This document shows positions 1 to 7,692 of a stretch of 16,876 nucleotides of DNA, piece by piece. The position numbers were made by a program, and so were the translations under genes. Positions within the stretch are counted from its first letter, which is position 1; every line of letters begins with the position of its first letter. The notes below the pieces were generated by a model. It did not search any database and was not told the DNA's origin. It saw nothing but the letters and a program-made list of their open reading frames with translations. This DNA comes from Candidatus Omnitrophota bacterium (GTDB lineage: Bacteria > Omnitrophota > Gorgyraeia > Aquiviventales > Aquiviventaceae), in NCBI GenBank assembly GCA_016206685.1, contig JACQRB010000027.1, positions 1 to 16,876 on the forward strand, in the 5' to 3' direction.

Positions 1-923
1 GGTACTACCTGCGGTACCTCGATCCGAAGAATGCCCGCCAGGCCTGGGATTCGGCGAAGGAGCGCTACTGGACGCCGGTGGACCTCTATGTCGGCGGGGC
101 GGAGCATGCCGTGCTGCACCTGTTGTACGCGCGCTTCTGGCACAAGGTGCTCTACGACCTGAAGCTGGTGTCCACCCCGGAGCCGTTTCAGAAGCTGGTG
201 AACCAGGGCGTGATCCTCGGGGAGGACGGCGAGAAGATGTCCAAGTCCCGCGGCAACGTCGTCAACCCCGATGAGGTGATCGACCGCTACGGGGCGGACG
301 CGTTCCGGCTCTATGAGATGTTCATGGGGCCGCTGGAGGCGGTCAAGCCCTGGAGCACGCGCAACATCGAGGGGATGGACCGCTTCCTGCAGCGCGTGTG
401 GCGGCTGGTGATCACGCCGGAAGGCGCCCGGAACCCGTTGATCCAGGATCAGCCGCTGGACGGGGAGGTCAAGGTCGCGGCGCACCGGACGATCCGCGAG
501 GTCACCGACGACGTCGACCGCCTGCGCTTCAACACCGCCATTTCCCACCTGATGGTGTTCCTGAACCGCCTGGCCGATGAGCCGGTCCTGCCCACGCGCG
601 CCGTCGAGGTCTTGGTCCTGTTGCTCGCTCCGCTCGCCCCGCACATCGCGGAGGAGCTGTGGCAGCGGCTGGGGCATTCGCAGAGCCTCGCCGCTGAGCC
701 CTGGCCGGGGTATGATCCGTCGGTGCTGGAGGACGCGCAGGTGCTTTGGGTCGTGCAGGTCAATGGGAAAGTGCGCGCGCGCATCACGGTGTCCGCCCAG
801 GCGGACGACGACGCGCTCAAGCAGACGGTGCTGGCCAACGAGCAGGTCAAGCGCTACGTGGACGGCCAGACGATCAAGCAATTCATCGTCGTCCCGAAGC
901 GGCTGGTGAATATCGTGGTATAA
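1..923 (+). CDS. leuS: Leucyl-tRNA synthetase, C-terminal part (5' end outside window)
   Basis: Class I aminoacyl-tRNA synthetase that charges tRNA-Leu in the cytoplasm. The reading frame is already open at base 3 and runs to TAA at 921-923, giving about 306 residues of a family usually 800-880 long. Visible are the catalytic-core stretch LYVGGAEHAVLHLLYARFW, then DGEKMSKSRGN with the KMSKS ATP-binding signature at 234-248. After these come the helical anticodon-binding domain (WSTRNIEGMDRFLQRVW onward) and the C-terminal domain with VNGKVRARI and a final VPKRLVNIVV, typical of bacterial LeuRS. The editing domain and the HIGH motif lie upstream of the window. The stop codon is followed at once by the ATG of the next gene (TAAATG), so the two are probably cotranscribed. 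Identification is secure; only the 5' end is missing. Confidence 0.97.
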   Translation, partial: YYLRYLDPKNARQAWDSAKERYWTPVDLYVGGAEHAVLHLLYARFWHKVLYDLKLVSTPEPFQKLVNQGVILGEDGEKMSKSRGNVVNPDEVIDRYGADAFRLYEMFMGPLEAVKPWSTRNIEGMDRFLQRVWRLVITPEGARNPLIQDQPLDGEVKVAAHRTIREVTDDVDRLRFNTAISHLMVFLNRLADEPVLPTRAVEVLVLLLAPLAPHIAEELWQRLGHSQSLAAEPWPGYDPSVLEDAQVLWVVQVNGKVRARITVSAQADDDALKQTVLANEQVKRYVDGQTIKQFIVVPKRLVNIVV

Positions 924-1361
924 ATGAAAACGGCGTTTCCATTCCAACAGGACCAGCTGATCCTGCGGCCGCCCAAGCCGCCGCTCGCGCTTGCGTTGAT
1001 CCTCATGCTTGGATTGGCCGTCGGCGGCGCCTGGCTGGCGTGGCAGGACAAGCTGGTGGGCTGGGTCGTGGCCGTTGGCTGCGGCTTCGGAAGCTCGCTC
1101 GCCCTCCTCCAGCTCCTCCCCAACAGCACCTACGTGCGGCTGAGCGATCAGGGGCTGGTGATGTGCAGCCTCTTTCGTGCACGATCGTTGAAGTGGACGG
1201 ATGTACAATGGTGCTCGGCCACGAAACGGGGGATTCGCGTTCACTACCTCGTTGGGGGACGGGCCCGGACCGTCGAGATGCCCGCTGAGCCGTATCGGAT
1301 GAAGCCGCGCGAGCTGGCGGAGCTCGCGAACAAATGGCGGGTGCGCGCCGCCCACTCCTGA
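924..1361 (+). CDS. Two-helix membrane protein with PH-like C-terminal domain
   Basis: Function unknown. The 145-residue protein starts with a short basic/polar segment, then has two hydrophobic helices (about residues 20-40 and 46-64). These are followed by a cytosolic beta-rich tail with YVRLSDQGLVMCSLFRARSL and KWTDVQW. This pattern, two helices then 'LLPNS-Y-L-G---RSLFR---W-D', resembles small bacterial membrane proteins with a PH-like fold (STM3941-type); that link is from memory of the family pattern. The ATG directly follows the leuS stop with no gap, and there is no convincing Shine-Dalgarno sequence, so translation is probably coupled to leuS. The 3' end may overlap the next gene if that gene starts at 1334. 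The existence of the gene is fairly certain; its role is not. Confidence 0.75.
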   Translation: MKTAFPFQQDQLILRPPKPPLALALILMLGLAVGGAWLAWQDKLVGWVVAVGCGFGSSLALLQLLPNSTYVRLSDQGLVMCSLFRARSLKWTDVQWCSATKRGIRVHYLVGGRARTVEMPAEPYRMKPRELAELANKWRVRAAHS

Positions 1362-1375
1362 TCCACAGGTCTTTC

Positions 1376-1735
1376 ATGCTCTTCGTGACCCAGCAGGAAC
1401 GCCTGACCCTGACGATCCTTGGCGGCTTGGCGCTGGCGGCGCTTGGGATCCTGGCGTGGCAACAGCGCCATCCGCCGATTCGTGTGGAGCCGGGGCCTCT
1501 TCCCCCATATGCGCAGTGGGATGCGCGGCTGACGGCGGCCAGGCAGCTCGACCTCAACACGGCCACCATCGAGGAGCTGGAGCGATTGCCGGAGGTGGGC
1601 CCCTCGTTGGCCCGGCGCATCGTCGAGTATCGGCAGGCCCATGGACCGTTTCGTCGCGCGCAAGAGATCGTGCAGGTTCCGGGGATCGGCCCCAAAACCT
1701 ATGAGGCGTTGCAGGAGTACCTCACTGTGAGGTAA
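1376..1735 (+). CDS. Membrane-anchored ComEA-type helix-hairpin-helix protein
   Basis: Likely a DNA-binding protein of the natural-transformation pathway, or a small HhH protein of similar design. From the ATG at 1376 the product has 119 residues. A membrane anchor lies at about 11-28 (LTILGGLALAALGILAW), followed by a proline-rich linker. Then come two HhH motifs within QLDLNTATIEELERLPEVG and IVQVPGIGPKTYEAL, the signature of the ComEA C-terminal domain. An alternative in-frame ATG at 1334 would add 14 residues (MAGARRPLLIHRSF) and overlap the previous gene by 28 bases. I prefer 1376 because the protein then opens with a short cytosolic lead and the anchor, as usual in these proteins, but neither start has a good ribosome-binding site. 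The DNA channel gene comEC lies about 3.5 kb downstream, which fits a role in DNA uptake. Confidence 0.85.
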   Translation: MLFVTQQERLTLTILGGLALAALGILAWQQRHPPIRVEPGPLPPYAQWDARLTAARQLDLNTATIEELERLPEVGPSLARRIVEYRQAHGPFRRAQEIVQVPGIGPKTYEALQEYLTVR

Positions 1736-1739
1736 TGGG

Positions 1740-1820
1740 ATGCACAAACAGCTGAGCGTGCTGAGTGACGTCAAGGATCTGGCTGAGTTGTTGGACGGGA
1801 CCGTGGCGGACGTCGGCTAA
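1740..1820 (+). CDS. Possible 26-residue small ORF
   Basis: A short ORF (ATG at 1740, TAA at 1818-1820) lies between the HhH gene and tatA, too short for usual gene callers. It has a good Shine-Dalgarno match, GAGGT at 1729-1733, which overlaps the end of the HhH gene and stands 6 bases before the ATG. That is better than those of most neighbours. The peptide begins MHKQLSVLSDVKDLAELLDG and ends TVADVG; it is acidic, amphipathic and has no membrane segment. I do not recognise it. It may be a real small protein, a leader that couples translation to tatA, or chance. Conservation at this place in related genomes would decide. Confidence 0.3.
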   Translation: MHKQLSVLSDVKDLAELLDGTVADVG

Positions 1821-1824
1821 GTTC

Positions 1825-1989
1825 ATGGGCAATCTTGGCCTGTCGGAGCTCTTCGTGATCTTCCTGGTGGCGCTGGTCGTCGTCGGCCCCAAGCGGCTGC
1901 CGGAGCTTGGGCGGGCGTTCGGAGAGGCGCTGCGCGCGTTTCAAGACGCGTTGAAGGGCGGGTCCAGCGATGATCATCAAAAGCCCTAA
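1825..1989 (+). CDS. tatA: Twin-arginine translocase subunit TatA/TatE family
   Basis: Small membrane protein that oligomerises to help folded proteins with twin-arginine signals cross the inner membrane, working with TatC (not seen here). The product has 54 residues: a single N-terminal helix (LSELFVIFLVALVVV), the hinge and signature GPKRLPELGRAFGEALRAF, and a short polar tail. The start at ATG 1825 was chosen because it places the helix at the very N-terminus, as in all TatA proteins; an in-frame ATG at 1765 would add 20 unrelated residues. It lacks the glutamate and long charged tail expected of TatB, so TatA/E is the better call, although it is shorter than most TatA proteins. Its last 20 bases overlap the start of the PAP2 gene. 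Confidence 0.9.
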   Translation: MGNLGLSELFVIFLVALVVVGPKRLPELGRAFGEALRAFQDALKGGSSDDHQKP

Positions 1990-2611
1990 ACGCGCCATCG
2001 TCATCTGGGGCGTGGCGCTGGGCCTGCTCTCCTCCCAGGTCGCGCAAGGACACCTGAAGCTGCTCGATCAGTCGGTGGCTCAATGGGTGCGGGCGTGGCA
2101 ATCCCCCGCGTTCGATGGACCGATGCAGGCGGTGACGTGGTTCGGCAGCTCCGTGTGGGCGGTCGCGGCCCTGGCGGCGCTGGCGAGCCTGGCCTGGCGT
2201 CGAGGGCGACGGCCGGAGGTGCTGATGCTCGGCGGGGCGTTCCTGCTCGGGATCCTCATCGAAGGTGCGCTGCGCCTCTTCGTGCCGCAGTGGCGCCCGG
2301 GGACGGCGGGAGTTCTTCCCGAGGCGACTCTGCTGACTCGCGTGCATCTGGCGGCATTTCCCAGCGGGCACGCCTTCCGCTCCGCCTTCCTGTTCGGATG
2401 GCTTGGGCGGGAGCTGGCCGCGTGGCGAAGCCGGCTCGCCGGAATCGGGCAGGGCCTGTGTGTGGCGATGATCGGGCTGGTGGGGATCAGCCGCCTCTAT
2501 CTCAACCGGCATTGGGCGACGGATGTCCTGGGCGGTTGGCTGGTCGCGCTGTTGGCGTTGTCCGTGGCCGCCGCCTGGAACCAACGTCAGTCCATAGTCG
2601 ATAGTCCATAG
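1970..2611 (+). CDS. PAP2-family (phosphatidic acid phosphatase type 2) membrane phosphatase
   Basis: Integral membrane phosphatase of the PAP2 superfamily. Members dephosphorylate lipid phosphates such as phosphatidate, phosphatidylglycerol phosphate or undecaprenyl pyrophosphate; which one applies here cannot be told. The 213-residue protein shows the three superfamily motifs in order: C1 as RLFVPQWRP (Arg in place of the usual first Lys), C2 as FPSGHAFRSA, and C3 as SRLYLNRHWATDVLGG with the catalytic histidine. Four to six hydrophobic segments surround them. The start at 1970 overlaps tatA by 20 bases. The last seven residues (QSIVDSP) and the TAG stop lie inside an inverted 7-base repeat array, so the C-terminus appears to have been rewritten by that element. 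Confidence 0.9.
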   Translation: MIIKSPKRAIVIWGVALGLLSSQVAQGHLKLLDQSVAQWVRAWQSPAFDGPMQAVTWFGSSVWAVAALAALASLAWRRGRRPEVLMLGGAFLLGILIEGALRLFVPQWRPGTAGVLPEATLLTRVHLAAFPSGHAFRSAFLFGWLGRELAAWRSRLAGIGQGLCVAMIGLVGISRLYLNRHWATDVLGGWLVALLALSVAAAWNQRQSIVDSP

Positions 2612-2668
2612 TCGATAGTAAAGCATGTCAGGATTGGCTATGGACTATGGTCTATGGACTATGGACTG
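2588..2668. repeat. Inverted array of 7-base repeats (4 units + 4 inverted units)
   Basis: The left arm, 2588-2618, is CAG followed by four 7-mers: TCCATAG, TCGATAG, TCCATAG, TCGATAG. A 19-base spacer follows (2619-2637). The right arm, 2638-2668, is CTATGGA, CTATGGT, CTATGGA, CTATGGA, then CTG. The 31-base arms are complementary at 28 positions, so the transcript could form a long hairpin. The array carries the final codons and stop of the PAP2 gene and ends 10 bases before the ATG of the uvrD-like gene, where a ribosome-binding site would normally lie. It is much more AT-rich than its surroundings. It could act as a terminator-like or translation-blocking hairpin, but there is no U-run after it. 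Confidence 0.9.
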
Positions 2669-2677
2669 CGATAGCAC

Positions 2678-4696
2678 ATGACGCGCACCTTTGTCTTGGA
2701 CAACAGCGGCCGCCTCCCTGTGGCGCTCGACTTGGAGCGCGACTTGAACGAGCAGCAGCGCGCCGCCGTGACCTGCGGGGATGGGCCCAAGCTCGTCATC
2801 GCCGGGGCCGGCTCCGGCAAGACCCGCACGATCACCTACCGCGTCGCCTATCTGATGGCCAAGGGCGTGCCCGCCTCCTCGATCATGCTGGCCACCTTCA
2901 CGAACAAGGCCGCGCGGGAGATGCTCAGCCGGGTCGAGGCGCTGACCGGCTCCAACATCGGCAAGGTCTGGGGCGGGACGTTTCATGCGATCGGCAACCG
3001 GCTCCTGCGCCATTACGCCAAGCTGCTGGAGTGTTCACCGTCGTACACCATCCTCGATGACGAAGATCAGCGGGACCTGCTCAAAGTCTGCGTGACGCAA
3101 GCCCAGGTCAAGGTCGAGGAGAAACGTTTTCCCTCACCCTCCATCCTGCAGGACATCATCAGCTTTGCGTTTAACACGCAGCAGTCCGTGCCGGCGGTGA
3201 TCGAGCATCGCTACCCGCACTTCCTGGCCTGGACGGATGCGATCCAGGCGATCGAGACGCGCTACACCGCTAGGAAACGCCAGGCCTGCGCGATGGATTA
3301 CGACGACCTGTTGCGCTACTGGTGGCAGCTGCTCGAGGCCCACCCCGACGTCGCTCAACGGCTCGGCGAGCAGTTCCGCTATCTCTTGGTTGACGAGTAC
3401 CAGGATACCAACGCCGTCCAGGCCCGGATCGTGGAGCGCCTAGCCTCCTGTAACGGCCGCAACCTCATGGTGGTCGGAGATGATTCGCAGAGCATCTACG
3501 CCTTCCGCGGCGCCAACTACGACAATATCCTCAAGTTCCCCGAGCGCAATCCAGGGACCGAGCTCTTCAAGCTGGAGGTCAATTATCGCTCCACCCCGCA
3601 GATCCTGGAGTTCACCAACGCCAGCATCCACCACAACGAGCAGCAGTTTCACAAGACCCTCACCCCCACCCGCAACCCGGCCTCCTTGCCGGTGGTGGTG
3701 CCGCTCAACGACGTCTATCAGGAAGCGGCGTTCGTGGCGCAGCGCCTGCTCCAGCTGCGGGATGAGGGGCTGCCGCTTGAGGACATGGCGGTGCTCTACC
3801 GGGCGCACGCCCACTCGACGATCCTGCAGGCCGAGCTGATCCGCCGCAACATCCCCTACGAGATCCGCTCCGGCGTGCGCTTCTTCGAGCAGGCGCATAT
3901 CAAGGACGTGGTCGCCTACCTGAAGGTGCTGGACAACCCCTTCGATGAAGTCGCCTGGCGCCGGCTCTTCCTCATGATTCCCCGCATCGGCAACGTCACG
4001 GCGGCCCGGCTGTGGCAGCTCGCAATCCAGACCGCCGACCCGGCGCGCGCGCTCCTGGGCGCGGACGCGGTTGGCGTCTTGCCCGCCCCGGCCAAGCCGT
4101 TTTTCACGCGCTTCCAGCAGGACCTGCGCCGGCTCCTCGAGGCCTCGCGCGAGCAGCCGCCGGGCGCGGTGGTCAACGCGGTCCTGGAGACCGCCTACGC
4201 CGACTACCTGCAGGCCACGTATGAGGCGGCGCAGTCGCGCAGCGAAGACATCCAGCAGTTGGCCGTCTTCGCCCGCGCCTATCAGACGCTGCAAGCCCTG
4301 CTCTCGGAGCTCGTGTTGCTCGGAGAGCTGTACGGGCAGGACGTGGCGGCCGGGCCGACCGGGGATCTTGAACGCGTGGTGTTGAGCTCCGTCCATCAAG
4401 CCAAGGGGCTCGAGTGGCGGGTGGTGTTTGTCATGCGCATGTGCGAGGGGGAGTTTCCCTCGACGATGGCCCTGCGGGAACCCGACGGGGAAGAGGAAGA
4501 GCGGCGGATTTTCTACGTCGCCACGACCCGGGCCAAGGATGAACTCTACATCGTCCATCCACTCATTGACATGGGCCTGCGCGGCTCAAGCGGGTTGCTG
4601 CTTCAGCCGTCGCGATTTCTCCAGGAGATTCCGTTTACCTTGTATGAGCAGGGGCAAGTTGAGGAGTCCGCCGCAACCTTTCCCGAGTTGGACTGA
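2678..4696 (+). CDS. UvrD/PcrA-type ATP-dependent DNA helicase (superfamily 1A)
   Basis: 3'-5' DNA helicase of the UvrD/PcrA/Rep group, acting in excision repair, replication restart or recombination control. The 672-residue protein shows all SF1A motifs: Q-motif LNEQQRAAV (about 23-31), Walker A GAGSGKT (43-49), Ia LATFTNKAAREM, II LLVDEYQDTN (Asp239-Glu240), III VVGDDSQSIYAFRGA, IV LEVNYRST, V VHQAKGLEWRVVFV, and VI RRIFYVATTRAKDEL (about 609-623). The length is near that of Rep and PcrA. It ends shortly after motif VI and lacks the longer UvrD-type C-terminal tail. The ATG at 2678 gives a typical N-terminus, but no Shine-Dalgarno sequence is visible because the repeat array fills that region. 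A UvrD role would fit with uvrC downstream in the same window, but the assignment within the group is not certain. Confidence 0.94.
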   Translation: MTRTFVLDNSGRLPVALDLERDLNEQQRAAVTCGDGPKLVIAGAGSGKTRTITYRVAYLMAKGVPASSIMLATFTNKAAREMLSRVEALTGSNIGKVWGGTFHAIGNRLLRHYAKLLECSPSYTILDDEDQRDLLKVCVTQAQVKVEEKRFPSPSILQDIISFAFNTQQSVPAVIEHRYPHFLAWTDAIQAIETRYTARKRQACAMDYDDLLRYWWQLLEAHPDVAQRLGEQFRYLLVDEYQDTNAVQARIVERLASCNGRNLMVVGDDSQSIYAFRGANYDNILKFPERNPGTELFKLEVNYRSTPQILEFTNASIHHNEQQFHKTLTPTRNPASLPVVVPLNDVYQEAAFVAQRLLQLRDEGLPLEDMAVLYRAHAHSTILQAELIRRNIPYEIRSGVRFFEQAHIKDVVAYLKVLDNPFDEVAWRRLFLMIPRIGNVTAARLWQLAIQTADPARALLGADAVGVLPAPAKPFFTRFQQDLRRLLEASREQPPGAVVNAVLETAYADYLQATYEAAQSRSEDIQQLAVFARAYQTLQALLSELVLLGELYGQDVAAGPTGDLERVVLSSVHQAKGLEWRVVFVMRMCEGEFPSTMALREPDGEEEERRIFYVATTRAKDELYIVHPLIDMGLRGSSGLLLQPSRFLQEIPFTLYEQGQVEESAATFPELD

Positions 4697-4753
4697 TGAG
4701 CCGCATGCGTGGATGGCATACTCGGCACATGGGCGAGTCGGATCGTCGAGCGC

Positions 4754-4759
4754 AAGGAG
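4754..4759 (+). promoter_or_regulatory. Strong Shine-Dalgarno site (AAGGAG) of the PilZ gene
   Basis: AAGGAG lies 7 bases before ATG 4767 and fixes the start of the PilZ gene, although the frame is open far upstream into the helicase gene. It is the clearest ribosome-binding site in the window. Confidence 0.8.
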
Positions 4760-4766
4760 CGATGAC

Positions 4767-5150
4767 ATGAGCAAGCACGGGGGAGAAGAACGGCGGCAGT
4801 TCGTGCGGTTGGACACCACGCTCCCCGTCAGTTATCGCGTCCTTCCCTCCACCGCGATGAAGGCCTCGACGACAAAAAATATCAGCGGAGGCGGGCTGTG
4901 CGTGTTTCTGAACGAGCGGCTCGCCCCGGGCACGCCCCTGGAAGTGGCCGTGCAACTCCCGGACCGTCCGAAGCCGATCTGCTTTACCGGGGAAGTGGCC
5001 TGGTGCGAGGAGTATGAAGTGGTGGGCAAGATCCAGCGAAGCCGCGCCATCCAAGCCGGCGTGAAGTTTGTCTACTTCAGCCCCAAGGACCAGGAAGCCA
5101 TCATGCAGCATGTCATTTTGAGCCTGCCATCTCCCACGCGAGGCGCGTGA
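4767..5150 (+). CDS. PilZ-domain c-di-GMP-binding protein
   Basis: A 127-residue protein made of essentially one PilZ domain, the common receptor fold for cyclic di-GMP. Both ligand-binding signatures are present: RxxxR as RRQFVR (Arg10 and Arg14) and (D/N)xSxxG as NISGGG (Asn38, Ser40, Gly43). The remaining sequence (LEVAVQLPDRPKPICFTGEV, AGVKFVYF) matches the PilZ beta-barrel. There is no signal peptide or membrane segment, so it is cytosolic and probably works by binding a partner. ATG 4767 is chosen for its strong AAGGAG site. It is followed by comEC and preceded by the helicase; an HD-GYP c-di-GMP phosphodiesterase lies about 9.3 kb downstream. The target process (pili, motility or polysaccharide) cannot be told from sequence. 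Confidence 0.93.
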   Translation: MSKHGGEERRQFVRLDTTLPVSYRVLPSTAMKASTTKNISGGGLCVFLNERLAPGTPLEVAVQLPDRPKPICFTGEVAWCEEYEVVGKIQRSRAIQAGVKFVYFSPKDQEAIMQHVILSLPSPTRGA

Positions 5151-5160
5151 GCTCGCGTGC

Positions 5161-5180
5161 GGCCGGCTGTCTCGCCGGCC
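5161..5180 (+). terminator. GC hairpin between the PilZ gene and comEC (weak terminator candidate)
   Basis: GGCCGGC (5161-5167), a 6-base loop and GCCGGCC (5174-5180) form a perfect 7-bp stem 11 bases after the PilZ stop. No T-run follows, so a Rho-independent terminator is doubtful. It may instead affect translation of comEC, which starts 31 bases later. Confidence 0.3.
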
Positions 5181-5211
5181 TGCCGCTTCCGACCCCTTCC
5201 CGTCTGTGCTC

Positions 5212-7692
5212 ATGCCGCCGTTGATTCTTCCGACGCTCGCCTTTCTTCTCGGGGTTCTTGTTGTGTCATGGGCCTCGCCTTCATGGACGGTCCCGATTGT
5301 CCTTGGCGGGGTGAGCGCCCTCATCATCGGGCTGATGGGGCGTCGATCCTGCCGCTTGAGCGTCCTGGCGCTGGTCCTCCTCTGGACGTGCGTGGGGATG
5401 GCGCGCGCCCTGCACTGGTCCTCCCAGCCGGCTGATCACATCAGACACCTGGCGGCTGCGGAGCCCGCTCCAGCGGCCGTGCATGGCGTGGTGGTGGATG
5501 ATCCCACGGAGGCATTCAGCCCGAACAAAATGGTGAGCGAGGTCGAACCAGAGCCTGAGCGGCAGGTCTGCGTGGTCGCCGTGCGCCATGTGCGCCTCGA
5601 CCGGCAATGGAGGCCCGCGCACGGCTTGATCCGCGCGCGAGTGCGCGAGCCGCGCCGACGGTTGGCCTACGGGGATGAAGTGCTCCTGGAAGGCCGCTGG
5701 TCAACGGTTCGGCCCCCCGGCAATCCAGGCCAGTACGATTGGCGTGCGGCGCTTTCCCGTCAACAGATTCACGCGCTGCTAGCCGTCGAGCCCTATCACG
5801 GGGTCGTCCGGCTCCAGGTGGATCGAGGACGCTGGTGGTTCAGGGCCATCTACACGCTACGTCATCGGCTGGAAGTCCTGATTGACACCCACTTCAGTGA
5901 CCATCACGCCGGGCTCTTGCGCTCGTTTCTCCTGGGCCAGCGGGTGGCGCTCGATGAGGACCTGAAGTGGGCCTTCGTTGCCAGCGGGACGATGCATCTG
6001 GTGGTGATCAGCGGGTTCAACGTCGGCCTGATCGCCGTCGGACTGGAGTTCGGGTTACGTCTCCTGGGGCTGTCCCGTCGGCCGCGGCTGATCGGCTCGG
6101 CGATCGCGCTGTGCGGGTACTGCGTGTTGACCGGCCTGCAGCCGCCGGTGATGCGCGCGACGGTCATGGCGTGGATCGTGCTGGGCGCGCGGTGGCTGGA
6201 TCGCGTGATCAACTGGCCCAACGCGCTGGCCGCGGCCGCCCTGGCGATCCTCTGGTGGAACCCGGGACAGGTCTTCGATCCGGGATTCCAATTATCCTTC
6301 GGCGCGGTCGCGAGTCTCCTGGCGTTGACCGCGCGCCTCCAGGCGTTCCTGGAGCCCGCGGTGCGGCTTCGACCGGAGTGGCTGAGGCGATATGTGAGCG
6401 TGGGGATCGCCTCCACCGTGGCCATCTGGATCGGCCTGTGGCCGGTGCTGGCCTGGTATTTCCACCTGGTGTCGCCGGTATCAATCCTGGCCAATCTGAT
6501 CTTGGTGCCGCTGGTGAGTCTGTTGGTCGGCCTGGGGACTGCGGTGCTGCTGCTCGGCGCGGCGGTGTCAACTGTGGTGGGAGGGGCCGCCCCGTTGCTG
6601 GCCTGTCTGTTGGAGGCGATCGTGGCGTGTGTCCAGGGGCTGTCCCGGATCCCGGGAGCCTGGTGGCCGGTCGGGCATCCGTCGTGGGCGCTGATCCTCG
6701 GCTACTACCTCGTGGTGATCCTCACGCTGCTGGCCCGGCGCCTGCGGATGAATCCGGTGCACGTGCTGGTCTGCTGGCTCGTGGCGCTCAACGTCTGGTG
6801 GTGGGGCCTGGTGGCGGCGCAGGCAGGCCAGGCCGGATGGCTGGAAGTGACGGTGTTGGATGTCGGCCACGGGGACAGCCTCGTGATCCGCACGCCGAGC
6901 CGGCAGACGCTCCTGGTGGATGCGGGGACCGAGGAGGCGGGCCGCTTCGCGGTGGTCCCGTTCTTGCGGTACAAAGGCTGGCACACCCTCGATGCGCTGA
7001 TCCTGACGCATTTCGACGAGGATCATGCCGGGGGTGCGGCGCCGCTGTTGCGCGCCCTGACCGTCAGGCGGCTGTTCACCAACGGATCGGTTGGACGCAC
7101 CCGCACGGCCCGCGAGGTGCTCGCGTACGCCAAGGCGCTGCACATTCCTCAGGAACCCCTGACGGCGGGCATGCGGTTGACGGGTGATGCGGAACTGGCC
7201 ATGCTGGTGCTCCATCCGCCGCCGGGGTTTGTGCCGGGAACCGAGCCGTCCTCCAACGACAACTCCGTGGTGATGCGTCTGGCCAAGGGCGACGTGAGCG
7301 CGCTGCTGTGCGCGGACCTTGAGACCCACGGCCTGCCCTGGGTGATGCGGTGGGGCAGCGCGCCTCACCGCGCGCGGCACTCCCTCGCCAGCGAGGATGG
7401 TGCCGGCTCGGTCGGCGGCGCGCTCTCCTCGACGGTGTTGAAAGTGCCGCATCACGGCAGCGCCTTGGGCCCGCTGGGGGCGGCGTTCGTGGAGCAGGTG
7501 CACCCTGCGACCGCCGTCATCAGCGTCGGCCGCCGGCGGGGTTTTCCTTCAGAAGAAGTCATGGAGATCTTGGAACGGGTGGGGGCCCACGTCCTGTTGA
7601 CCCGTCGAGACGGGGCGGTGACGATCCGGACCGACGGCCGTCGCGTCGAGGTGCATACCTTTCGATTGCCCCCAAGTGGGCGAGCCGACTAA
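5212..7692 (+). CDS. comEC: DNA internalization channel protein ComEC/Rec2
   Basis: Inner-membrane channel that takes up single-stranded DNA during natural transformation. The 826-residue protein shows the complete three-part layout. First is an N-terminal membrane segment with an OB-like DUF4131 region (about 1-205). Then comes the multi-helix Competence domain (about 210-510, with LVVISGFNVGLIA and the LQPPVMRA stretch). Last is a C-terminal metallo-beta-lactamase-like domain with VGHGDS (551-556, usual form VGQGD), THFDEDHAGG (His600, Asp602, Asp604, His605) and KVPHHGS. The HxDxDH motif is intact, so the nuclease-like domain may be active. GTG 5206 is an alternative start; ATG 5212 is preferred. 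Neither has a clear ribosome-binding site. Between the CADLE and KVPHHGS motifs the protein carries about 20 extra residues compared with the forms I remember. The next gene follows its TAA directly. Confidence 0.95.
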   Translation: MPPLILPTLAFLLGVLVVSWASPSWTVPIVLGGVSALIIGLMGRRSCRLSVLALVLLWTCVGMARALHWSSQPADHIRHLAAAEPAPAAVHGVVVDDPTEAFSPNKMVSEVEPEPERQVCVVAVRHVRLDRQWRPAHGLIRARVREPRRRLAYGDEVLLEGRWSTVRPPGNPGQYDWRAALSRQQIHALLAVEPYHGVVRLQVDRGRWWFRAIYTLRHRLEVLIDTHFSDHHAGLLRSFLLGQRVALDEDLKWAFVASGTMHLVVISGFNVGLIAVGLEFGLRLLGLSRRPRLIGSAIALCGYCVLTGLQPPVMRATVMAWIVLGARWLDRVINWPNALAAAALAILWWNPGQVFDPGFQLSFGAVASLLALTARLQAFLEPAVRLRPEWLRRYVSVGIASTVAIWIGLWPVLAWYFHLVSPVSILANLILVPLVSLLVGLGTAVLLLGAAVSTVVGGAAPLLACLLEAIVACVQGLSRIPGAWWPVGHPSWALILGYYLVVILTLLARRLRMNPVHVLVCWLVALNVWWWGLVAAQAGQAGWLEVTVLDVGHGDSLVIRTPSRQTLLVDAGTEEAGRFAVVPFLRYKGWHTLDALILTHFDEDHAGGAAPLLRALTVRRLFTNGSVGRTRTAREVLAYAKALHIPQEPLTAGMRLTGDAELAMLVLHPPPGFVPGTEPSSNDNSVVMRLAKGDVSALLCADLETHGLPWVMRWGSAPHRARHSLASEDGAGSVGGALSSTVLKVPHHGSALGPLGAAFVEQVHPATAVISVGRRRGFPSEEVMEILERVGAHVLLTRRDGAVTIRTDGRRVEVHTFRLPPSGRAD

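Noticed and set aside
1765..1824. N-terminal extension of TatA from ATG 1765
   Set aside because: It would place 20 unrelated residues, including two Cys-Trp-type positions, before the membrane helix; TatA helices begin at the N-terminus.
2588..2668. CRISPR-like array
   Set aside because: Units are 7 bases with no spacers between them, and the two halves are inverted to each other.
3440..4558. 372-codon open frame on the minus strand
   Set aside because: Shadow of the UvrD-type helicase, which has all SF1 motifs.
4717..4722. Promoter for the PilZ gene (CATACT with upstream TG)
   Set aside because: No acceptable -35 lies at 16-18 bases, and the distance to the ATG differs from the other promoters; too weak to list.
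5967..7187. 406-codon open frame on the plus strand in another frame
   Set aside because: Shadow of comEC; the product is Gly/Arg/Pro-rich with no membrane pattern.
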